Of a DNA stretch of 64,000 nt, positions 36,701 through 48,300 are shown piece after piece; position 1 is the first letter of the stretch; the number at the start of each line of letters is the position of its first letter. The notes below the pieces were generated by a model, which saw nothing but the letters and a program-made list of their open reading frames with translations, did not search any database and had not been told where the DNA came from. Origin of the DNA: Litsea cubeba. Taxonomy: Eukaryota; Streptophyta; Magnoliopsida; Laurales; Lauraceae. Made by a program: the position numbers and the translations under genes. The DNA is taken from contig CM022952.1 of the NCBI GenBank assembly GCA_012931725.1, positions 53,609,000 through 53,672,999 on the forward strand, read 5' to 3'.

Positions 36701-39700
36701 AGTCCTCGTGCTCGCACGTGGGCCAAAGCGGACAATATCATGCTGGCTTGGGCCGGGCCGTGACAATTGGTATTAGAGCCGAGGACGGCTCTATTTCCAA
36801 TGGGGGAGAGTGAGAACTCAGTCCGGGCGGCACCCTTAACCATGGGGTGTAGCGTGTCAACCATGGGCTTCCGACAGAGTCTTCGCAAGCCCCACATTAG
36901 AAATATCCAAGTCATGACCTTGGGCTTATAAGTCAAACCCCCGTGTTAACTCAACATGACCCGTTTTAAAGCCGTGCTGCCCCGGATCCCTTCAGAACTC
37001 TATTGTTTAGGGTGCTCCAGCGGGAGAAATATCGGAATGGGTGACCACCTGAGAAGTCCTCGCGCGCGCACATGGGCCAAAGCGGACAATATCATGTTGA
37101 GTTGGGCGGGGCTGTGACAGAGCTTTAGAATATGCTCATTGTTACTCAAAAACTTTCCAGTTGTATTAGAGGGTAAGGGTGACGCTAATTGGAATTCCGA
37201 CCCCTCGATGCTGCTGCTGCAGAAGTAACAAATTGTTCAGCCTTCTTCTATTATGGAATCAAGATTACAAGACTAGGGGTTATCAAAAAGAAAAAAAGAT
37301 TACTAGACTAGGGATTTCCTGACATGGAAGATGCATGGATTAAAAATCTGTTGAATGATATTCTAATGTATTAAACTCATTCCTGCCATCATCAATCATT
37401 GCGATTTTATTGCAACAATTTGCAGAGCAAATAATAGGACCATACAAGGAGTCAGATCTAGCAATTACAAGTATCCTGATATAATGGATGCCTGTACAAC
37501 TATATTAAAAAATTACAAGTAATATGTTTCAGCATAATATTGCAATTGTCTTGTATCCATAAAAATAAAAAAATACATTGATGCTGCATAATGGGTATAA
37601 AGTTGCTAATACAGTTTTGGAATAAAATCTGGTTGCTCGTTTAAAAAAAAAAAGAATAAAAGCTAATTAAGTTTATGTTCCCATTAGATGTTTTAAGTCT
37701 GTCCACCTTTGTGTGAAGCATCCATATATTATTGTTAAGATGTTTGTAACCTTACTGTCAAACTGGCGAAATTATGTGGTTAAGGTCTCTGTTACAGAAA
37801 AAAGATGAATGGTTAATATGCCAAGAATTATGTTTGACTGGAAATCTGTGCTGCAGGGTCGTGGTGGGCCAGGGTTGACCTCAAATAACGGTTTGACTTC
37901 CTCTCTTCCTGAATTTGAATTAATTTCAATGCTCTCTTTTTGTCGACTTTTGTGAAATCTGCACTTAGTCCTCTTGGTAGTTCCATTAACATCTGTCCGT
38001 GGAAATGCTGCAGATGTGCAGAAACAATCAGGTGGCCCAGTGATCCTTGTGGATTCATTTTTGCAACAGCCAATTGGTCTCCCATTAGCTGCTACTGCTG
38101 CATCTGTTATGGCTGGAGCTTTGGGTGGTATGCAGACTGGTTCCTTGAGCCAGAATGATCTTCAGATTCAGCCTGGAATGAACAATGATCCTTTAACTCA
38201 TTACCTGGCAAAGATGTCCAGGGCACAGTTGCATGAGATCATGCTGGAATTTAAGGTACATGCTTTTTCTATTTTTGTGCTCTTAATCGGGATCCCATTG
38301 TGAACTAAAAATATAATCTTACCTTGTTGCAGTTAATGGCCACACAAAACAATGCTTTAGCTCGCCAACTGTTGGTGGCAGCTCCACAGCTGCTGAAAGC
38401 TCTCTTTCAGGTTGTATATCATCTGTCTTGTATAATGCCTACACATCTGCTGTTTCTTACCTCTGTTTATTGTGCTGCTGAATGCCTGAACGATATTTTT
38501 CCTTTTCTTTTTATCTTTCCAAACTAATATGCATGGGCTTCTAACAGAGGTAGTTATTTACTCAGACGTTAGAGTCATGATTCCATAAGACAAACATTGG
38601 CTAATTATTTATTTGTTTATATTTATAATGACAACATTAAGGTATAGAGATAGATAGATAGAGATATAGAGCATATTGATCCATATCGATCATGCTTATC
38701 TTCGATATGATGGACTGAAGAGCTTCAGTAAAAAATATATACAGGTTAATTAGAATGGCAATGAAAGGTTTATAAGCCCCCTTTTCACCACTCTTGAGTC
38801 TTGATGAAGTGACAATTGCAAGAAACATCTATAATCTAATTGTCGTGGTGATGACCCTGCTTCAAATGAAGTGACAGTTGACCTCAAACAAATTGGGTAC
38901 AATATATAATGTAGCTTGGTTCTCAGAATACATTGGTGTCATCTTGGGAATGACTATCCAAAATTTAAGTAAATATTTTTGCTCAAAGATAAAATATATG
39001 GAGTGCATGCATGGTGAATTTGGGAGTAGGGAAGGTGAGTTATTCAAAATTGAAAACAATTTAGTGCCAGCGTACCAAAAAAAGAAAATAAAATGAAAAA
39101 TTTAGTGCGACAATACGATAGATTTCTGTGCTTGGGAGCAACTATTTAGTGAAATAGAGGTTTTAATTGTTAAGTAGTTGTATGTGTAGTTTCATAATCA
39201 CCAATTGGTTTTGGGATTACTGGCTAGCTGTTGGAATTTGAGATGACTTGAGAAGTCTTTTGATGAATTGAAGAAGTTAGCATCTCAAGTATTGTTTTGA
39301 GTTGGAATTCTTGTCAACACATTGTCACAAACATGATGTTAATAAGCTGGTATTGATAGAGCTGAAGAGAAGAATCAGAATTGAAACTGTCAGGAATTCA
39401 GATTTCCTGAAACAGAGTGACCGGTCGACCGGGCTCTTCATGCGGTCGACCGAGCAAGAAGAAACCTGCAGAAAACAGATTCAGGTAGCTCCCAGTTATT
39501 TTCGTGACACAGTGTGTCTTCGGTCGACCGGGACCCCAGGATGTCGACCGAGCTCAAAAGTTGTCTGTTTCCAGTCAGTGTCTTCAGTCGACCGAGCAAG
39601 CCAGGATGTCGACCGAGCACGGGAACCAGATTTGCGCAGAATTAGAAGTTTTGCACGAAAATTCAGCACTCTTATCTAATTTGTTTGGGACTCTTTCTAA

Positions 39701-42700
39701 ACGAATTGTAGCCCGTTTTAAATACAATTAAGGGTTATCGAAACCTATATAAAGGCATGTATGGGTCGTTCTAAAGAGACACCAGAAGAGAGAAAGAATG
39801 GAGAAGAGTTTTAGAGAGTTCTTGAGAGAAAGAAGAAGCTGCTGGTGTGTGTTGCTGTGTGCTGATGTGGTGACGTTTTCTACAGCAATTGTGGACGAGA
39901 TTATGCTCTAGAAGATGGTGATTCGTCCATGAGTTAAGTGTCTCTCTGTTTATGCTTTAATTTCAATTTGTAAGGGATTGAGAGAGAGAGAGAATTGTAG
40001 AGGGGAAGGGCTGTAGACAGAATTTATCTTCTATTCTGTTTTTACATCAAGTTGGTGCTTGATGTCTGGGGTTTGGTGATCCTATCTGTTGGTGCAGATA
40101 AATTGTAAAGGGAGTCGGTGCTTCCTAGATAGTTGGTGCTATCTGAAACTAAGGGTTGGTGCTCTTTGTCGTTGGTGCGACTAAATAAGATTCAGATCTG
40201 TTGGTGTTCGGACAGTCTTTGAACCGTGGACGTAGCCTTTCGGTGAACCACGTTAAATCTGGTGTCATTGTGTGGTTTGACTTGTTTTGTTGTTGAATTG
40301 GACCTGTTTTTAGAAATCACTGATTCACCCCCCCCCCCCCCCCCCCCCCTCTCAGTGATCGCGGTATCCAACACTAGCAACTCTGTCATGGTATCAGAGC
40401 CAACACGCTTCGGGTTTGAAACCACGCCGGGCAAAAATGCCCATGCTGCGTTGTGTTATTGTGTGGTCGCAGGTGCGCTAGGCAAAAAAGGCCCCATGCT
40501 GCGTTGTAGTCTTGTGCGGGCGTGTGCTTCGCCTAGGGGGGGGGGGGGGGGGGGGTTAAGTAATTGTTTGTGTAGCCTATCACCAATTGGTTTTGGGATT
40601 ATTGGCTAGCAACTCTGTCATTAATTTGGATATATCAAATTGGATCACCATTGCTTGGTCAAAGTGGAGACAAGCGAGTGGATTGGTAGTTGATCATTGA
40701 GTGCTACTTCAGTTAAAAGGGGCGTCTTATAGGAAGACCTGCTATGATTAGTGGAGTTGAATGTCGGGCAACGATGAGGCGAGAAGCAAAAGTACAAATT
40801 TGGACATGCACACGTCGAGGGATAGGTTGAGTAACAAGAAAGGATATAATTAGATAAGTGAAGAGAAAATCAAAGAATGTTGTTTGGAATGGTATGTTCT
40901 GCATTGGTGAGATATACGAGGAAGGATGAGGCAGAATGTCATGGACCCACCCTGCGAAGCCCCTCAATATGATAAGAAATAGAGCTGGGCTTTTCTATAA
41001 ATATTAAAAAGCTTAGGGACTGATTTGTAATTTTAGAAAATTCACAAGGGGGCTTTCTTGGTTATTGAAAAATATAATAAAGCATTACTTGTGGCTGGTC
41101 GTCAACTCTACTGTATGATTATTTCTCCTAGATTCTTTTCTCTTATTTTTTTGGTCTTTCTCTATTCCTAGGGTTTTCCGAACATTTTCCGACAATACCC
41201 TAGATATATTCAAGTATGAAAAACTTATCATGGTATTGGAGCCTTTCTCTCACCAGAAGTCTTATAGTTGAAAAGGATCATTGGAGCTGATTGGAGAAAG
41301 GAGCCGATTTGGAGGGTTTCCATCCACTAATGAATCTAGAATTTATGACATTTTCATGAACAGTCAGCTGCCCTGCATATTGTTTAGGTTCAATGGTTAG
41401 GATTGTATTCAGTTTCACAGAGTATATGGTTCATAGACTCAGAATATTCGAGAATTTGATGGAGTAAGTCATATCATAGCATCCTAGTCAATAATAATCA
41501 TGCAAATCATAACTCAATTGTAAGAATCAATCAAGCACATCTTCATTATTTATGAAGGCATATCATTAGCACAAGCGCATCTATGAAGTGTCATTAGGCG
41601 CATGATTACCCATAACCTATCGTATTATCTCCGCGGAGTCTTTGGGCATAGCACTAGAAAGGAACAGCATTTAATGCTTGCTTCGTAAGTGGACCATCTT
41701 GTGGCCCTTTCAAGTAGGGGCCAACTCTTGACTCACCGACTAATTGAGTCACCACAAATATCAGGAGCCTACCCATGACTTACCAACTACTTGAGTCATG
41801 ATATCTCAAGTAGGAGTCACCTCCTGACTTACCAACTGCTTGAGTCATATCTGAGGTATAGACGAACTTATGGCCTGCCAACACCTGAGTCATAGCCTTC
41901 ACATAGTACATAAGAGGCATGACGTGCGGATAGTAAACAGTTGGACAATTTGGTCTCTTTGACAGTTTCATTATTAAGGTGACTGTTGGGAAGTCCCACA
42001 TCCCACATCGCCTAAGTAATAGGCTTGACATGTCTTAATATACTTGTATGGGCCTTCCACCTATCAGCTTAAGCTTTTGGGTTGGTACAACGTATGGTCT
42101 CAATCTCAATCTCAAGAAAATCACATATCAAATGAATCCCAATCACATACGGAATAAATCAAAGACACATGTGGATTTCACAAGGATCATAACATAGTGT
42201 AACATGAATTGGAAACTTATAGACTTGACAGACGATCTTGCGGTGCATGTATGGTTCATAAAATACACTAGAAATATCCTGCCATGTTAAAGGAAATAGA
42301 GATCAATGGACTAGATCAAATTCTAAATCAGGTGATGTTTATTCCGTAATTACGAGCTACAAGATAAGTCATCCAACCTAGTAGATTGATGGATGTGACT
42401 GCAAGGAATGCACAAGCGAAAACGGATTGAAACCTGAGTTTGGATGTGTTCGGAATCATCAAATTAGATATCTACCAATCTGGTCAACCTGGGTGTTGAC
42501 TGCTGCTGCGAGTACAATGAGCGCATTCAGATCTATCAAGTTACCAGTTTTGATTGGCTGGATTGGGCATAAAATGTCCGATTAACATATTAAAATCTTA
42601 ATGGTTAATTTCGCCGGGCCAAATCCTGATCCAGATTTGGTTGCTCAATTGCTAGATGGTTTGGATGTTGATCTCAACGCCTTAAGCTAGAATCCCTTGG

Positions 42701-45334
42701 CTGATCCTCTTGGCTTGAGTGAAGAAGAGAGAAAGAAAGAGAATGAGAGAATGAGGAAAAGAGGGAGAGCTAGGTGGCCCTTTTCTTGAGTGAGGATTGA
42801 GGAAGAGAGAAAGTAAGAGAACGAGAGGAAGAGGGAGAGCTAAGATGGCCCTTGGTCATCCCTCCCTTGAATAGCATGTGGGAAGATTCTTTCCCACCCA
42901 CATAGGAAAGATTTTGAACACAAAATCCTCTCTTTCCCTTTTCTCCCTTTCATCATTCACATTCTAATAATAACATGATTGACCGGTCTAAAAAGACAAG
43001 TCCTGTTGGTCAAAAATATCTTCTTGGTTGCCCCTTATAGCTAGTGGGACCCACTTAATTCAATTGATCACATACTTTCTACACATGTGGGGGCCCATTG
43101 TAATGATTCCCAAATCATTTAATTAATCCAATAATACCTCCATCAAGGGAGCAGTATCATCCTAGGTGGGAGTTATCTTAATTTCTCAAAGTTACAGTTT
43201 AGCCCAATTTTGTTGACAAACTCGGCCCACATAATATTAATCTTTACCTTAACTAATTGCTAATGGCTTTAGGTAGTCTTTTTTTTTTTTCTCTTTGTGA
43301 GGTCCAAATCATACAAAAAAATTATTAATTACCTCAATTAACTAATTACCATGAATGGGTCGGATCCAGGTTTGGGTCACTAGACTCACTACAACTTTCT
43401 TGAGTTTTTCTTCCATTTGAAGATTCTAGTCCATTTGTTGATTCTAATGGTTTGGTCATTTTTGAGTGAAATCATCATCATCACAGCCTTGTCCCAACTT
43501 TATTGGGGTTGACTACATAAATTTTGTTTCTCCATTCCGATCTATCCCGAGTTAGATCCTCAGATAGGTTGCACTTCTTAAGATCCAACCTTACTACTTC
43601 TATCCACGTCTTCTTCATACTACTACTTCCCTTGGTGGGCCATCAGCCTGCATAGAAAAACTTTTCTTCACCAGCGTTGTTGCTGGCCGGCTTTGGACAT
43701 GTCCTAACCATCTCAAATGAACTTCTCTTATTTTTTCAACTATCAATGCTACCCTAAATGCTTCCGAAAGTGCTCATTTTTTAGTGAAATGGCAAGTTGA
43801 AATCAATTTCATACATAACTCTGTGATCATTGATTTGAACTGCCCATCGAGTGTGCCACTTGCCAAAGCCTTGGGTTGCTTATGCTTTTCAGGAATCACT
43901 GTCTTTGCAATGCTAACTATTCTATCAATGGAAGGAAATAGGAAGCCCAGTCTAGTTGGAATAAAAAAGTCCATTCACAATCCAAATTGTTCATATGTGG
44001 GACAAAAATTGGATTTCTTTTGCTTCAAAATTTATTAATGGTGATTGATGAGAAAAAACTGAACTCTCTTTTTTCTTGAATGGTAAAAAAAGGTACTGTC
44101 TTGGTTAAGGGAAGGTACAACTATCAATATATATCGTCCATAATGTGGGTACTTGGATTATTCCTTGTAAGGCTCACTTCGATCAAACAATGCTATCTAT
44201 TATTTCCTTTCACAAAATGGACAGTCGACAATGGCACACCTTGGGCTTCAATATCTCTTTCAAGAAGTTGGAGAGATAAATGATGTGAGATCGGAGAAGG
44301 GACTGACAGTGTAAAGCTTAGCCATTGCTGCTTGAAAATTAAACTCGAAATTTTCAAGCAGGGCTTAACCAACTAGGAATTTGAGATCATCAGATCCTGA
44401 TAACCCAATTTTGGCTAAACAAACACAATAATCAAAATATGAAATTTTACAAAGTCTTACATCCCAATACTTTTATACAGTTGCCTCTATATGCATGCAT
44501 GACACAAATATTTCCATCGGACATTCTTTTTATCTGATCACTTCCACTTCCTTTTAATCTAGACACTGCATTCAGCCTTTCTCATCTGGTTTCTTGTTTT
44601 ATCTGTGACATTGTTGTACTAAACTGTAACTGAGATTTCATTTTTGGGTTGTGGTGATGCAGGCTCAGATAATGCTTGGTATGGTGACACCGCAATTGGT
44701 GTGTATTATTTCAATCACAACTCACTCTTATCATTTGGACTGCTTTGGGAGTTTATGGCAACAAAAATACATGCTTATAGTATCTATGACCTATGCAGTT
44801 GCAGATGCCAATATCCGGCAGGTGTCTGGTGCAATGCCGCAGCCTTTTTCACAAGAAGGACGGCAGGACCGGCTGCCAGCACTTCCATTACAACATGGGC
44901 AAACACCTCCTTTACCGGACAAGATGCAGTTTGGTCAGCTGCCTCACTTACCTGAAGGCATGGTGTCGAAGGTGCTTCCAAATGCTTCAATTTCTCAGTC
45001 TTCTGGCCTTCCACTGCAAAACATTCCTCTTCAACCACTCTTTCAGCACCCACAGCAAACCCAAGCCCAAGTTGTGTCTCAGACAACTGTGCCAGCTCAG
45101 TCAGGAGTTCCAGCAATTTCTTCGATAAGGCCTCTTCCTGGTTTATCTATACATCCACAAACTCCTTTGGTTGCTTCCAATGTTGTAAAACCACAAATGC
45201 AGACTCCTCTTCTCCAGCCACCTAGGCCAGTTGGTGCTGCGAATGTAGGATTTTCTCAGCTGGCTCTTCCTAATGGAACCCTTCCGCATTCTACTCTGGC
45301 TCGTCCTCCATTACCTCATGTAACCATTCAGGTG

Positions 45335-45377
<43 letters not shown>

Positions 45378-48300
45378 TGAAAACATTCCAATGAGAATGA
45401 CAGCACATAAGAATTGTGATAATTTGTAGTTTCCACCTGGCCCACCTCTGCTCTACATAACCCTCTCACGCTCACGAACCCCCACCACATGAATTGGCAC
45501 TTACCCCATTTTTACCCTCATCTGACCTTCACTCGCCGTTGGATTGAAAATCCAAAAAACGGATGCCTCAAAACCATTAAACTTGGGGGATAGACCAAGA
45601 GTTTGGATGATCTGCTGGGGCTAATGTTTTGATCAAGCCAAAGTTTCATTGAGATTTTTACATCCTCTTCCCAATGATTGACATGGCCCCTTGTGGGGCC
45701 TATAATGAAGGATGTTCAATGAGACCCCACCAATCAGAGCACAGCTGAATGTAACTCTCTGTGTGTGTGTGCGTGCAAATCTTTTCTTGACCTACCTCTA
45801 TATGGAAAAGGGGAACTATCTGATCATGGGTACTGTCCAGGTTTTAACCGTTGGATAAAACCGGATGGGTGCCAAAGTCCATGGTCTACCAAAACTCTAC
45901 CAAAGTGTCAAGTTTGGGTATGTGGGGGAAGGAGGGAAAGGAGTTGGTTTAGTGGAAGGGGTTTAGATTGATTTTGAGGTGGGTCACGTGGCCCCTGCGG
46001 TACAAGCCATTCCATGCTTAGGAACGGTTTAGCTGTCCCAAAAATATATGCTAGTCATGATCCTACATACCTGGCTACTTGTGCTTGAACTAGGACAGTG
46101 GGGGCCCACCTCTCTTGGAGGCAAATGGTGGATGAGCTTCCTTTGATTAGTAATGCGCCTTACAGTCCAATTTGAGAATGGCAGCATAGTGGGGGTGGAT
46201 GCATTATTTTCCAGAATTACCTGAATTAATCGATTCTGGCTTTCTTCTATTGGCCTATCAATGAACGGATATGAAATAGGGCAGTTGTATCATTTTTCGA
46301 ATAAGGCCAAAGTAGGATAATCAGATTCCCATTCTATTATCTTTTGGGCGATTACTCCATTCTCAGTGATGCCCATCTATGTGATGATCTCAATATTTGA
46401 ATCATCAGCCCGCTTTGACAGGTTCTTGTTTTAGATATCAGTACATCACCTAACCCTCTGGCTGGTGAAATGTGAAAGACTCTTGTTGTTTCCTGAAATC
46501 GCTAGTTTATTGTCAATTGATGAATGTTTGAGGATTGAAAGTGCTGCTTCTCTCCTGTTTTGCCAAACAGAGCCGAGGGAACCTTTGACGAACTGCATAT
46601 CCTCTGATTTGATTTCCAATACTGTTGAATGTGCTTCCTGTTTGGACACTGATCTGTTTCAGCATTAGTATATGTTCCCTTTACCCGTTTTGCTACTTAG
46701 GTGGAAAGCAACTATTCTCTGAGATGTTTTTGTATTCATGTTTAAGTAATACCTGTCAATAGTCATAGCTAATCTGCCCCAACCACTGGTAGCTCAGTGG
46801 CAAGGCACCTGCCTCTCCACAGAGACAAACATGGATCAATCCCTGATTGTAGCTCTGATGGAAGGGACTTGGTTGGGTGTGTGGGTGTGTGGGTGTCTTG
46901 AGTATTTACCAGAATTATCATAGCTAATCCTGCTTAAAATCACAGCCTGGACCATCCACTTCTTCAATTAGCCAAGATTCAAATTGGGTGCCAAGGAGTA
47001 ATGCACAACTGAACTTGCCATCGGGGCTGGCCGAGAATGCACGCATGATGAATGATGCATCAGAGCTAATGAATCCTCCTAAACTGGCGAGGTTGAATGA
47101 TGGAAGTAGTATCTCTCGTGCAGTGGTGACTGGGAATACCGCTACAGGTCCTTCTGCCCCAACTCAAGTGTCTAGACCGAGCACAATATCTGCAGGCGAT
47201 ACGCCTGCTGCTGACAATGCTGGTGCTAACAATGCACGGCCTGAGAACAAAACACTTCAGGTAAAGCTTTCTCCATTCACAACTTTGATATGCTACTACA
47301 GTGTTCTCTTTTAGCTTTGGCTTTGCACCTGGTGAGTTGTGAATGGAGAAATATACTACAGTGTTCTCTTTTAGCTTTGGCTTTGGCTTTGCACCTGGTG
47401 AAATAAAATTTACTGTTATAAAAAAAAAAACCCCTTCTTCCTTCTGTGACTACTTTGGTGAGGAGGAACTTTGCCAGCTTGGATTTCAGCACCTGTAATG
47501 GATCTTTGCCTCCACTAGAGATCTGTCTGAACAAGATCTCTACCCAAAATGTGAATTCCAGAAAAAAAAATAAAAAAAAATCAAACAACCTCTGATTCTC
47601 ATGTCAGACTATAGGTAGTGACGAAGATGAGTCCTGTACCTTGTGAGAAAAGGATAGAATGATCAGACATGAGTCAAAGTAGATGGACGGCTGGAATGGA
47701 GATCACACTAGAAACTCTCCGAAGGAGAAATCCACAAAATACTCCAAAAACCGGCAGAAAGAAATGCCAAAAAAATCAGAAGATGAGCAGGGAGTGGCAA
47801 TAAAAAATGTGAGCTCCAGGGAAAATTCACATCAGCGAGATCGAAAATTTCTTTTTGTTTGTGACTGGATGCTGACAAAGGCTCATATTCCTAGCGCAGG
47901 AGCTTAAATCAGTACATGAGAATCGGCTCCTAGCCTCCTAGTCTTTGCTGATGATCAGTTGGCCACACCAACCACTCATGTAGAGGCCGATGATCGAAAC
48001 AGGGATCAAACAATCTCTGATGATCTAAACTTGAGCCAGATCTCTTCTCTGGGACCAAAAGATCAAGGGCCTTGCTCTGATACCATGATAACAACTAACA
48101 AAGAATGCAGGCTGGAGAAAATAAAAATGCGCGGAGACTATTTTGGTGGTTCCTGTTCCCATATGACCTCATATATGACAAATAGGTAGCAACTAATAAG
48201 TACAGAAGACAGGGAAAGGGTCTCATGCGAACCGTGCACATAAGCGGTGAAAGACGTGGGTCCCACCCATATTCATTCACTGTAACGGCTCCTGAGCATG

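Larger units (their letters stand above)
39168..40620 (+). mobile_element. Tiny TRIM with ~71-bp LTRs, carrying a nested Copia solo LTR
   Basis: The first LTR is 39168-39228 plus 40379-40388, split by the nested LTR. The second is about 40555-40620. They share 'accaattggttttgggatta' and 'ggctagcaactctgtca'. Right after the first LTR comes TGGTATCAGAGCC (Met-tRNA primer site, 40389-40401); a run of 20 Gs at 40536-40555 sits where the polypurine tract should be. Target duplication ttaat is perfect at 39163-39167 and 40621-40625. Without the nested LTR the element was only about 300 bp. The internal part holds an approximate duplication around 'ccatgctgcgttgt'. Confidence 0.8.

Noticed and set aside
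36625..37070. Two 5S rRNA genes
   Set aside because: Both lie at the same place in a pair of LTRs bounding a primer site and polypurine tract, so they are Cassandra LTR parts.
44793..45128. A 111-codon frame starting near the exon 8 acceptor
   Set aside because: It is the frame reached without the missing base and lacks the Pro/Gln-rich composition. The other frame joins exon 9 in phase.
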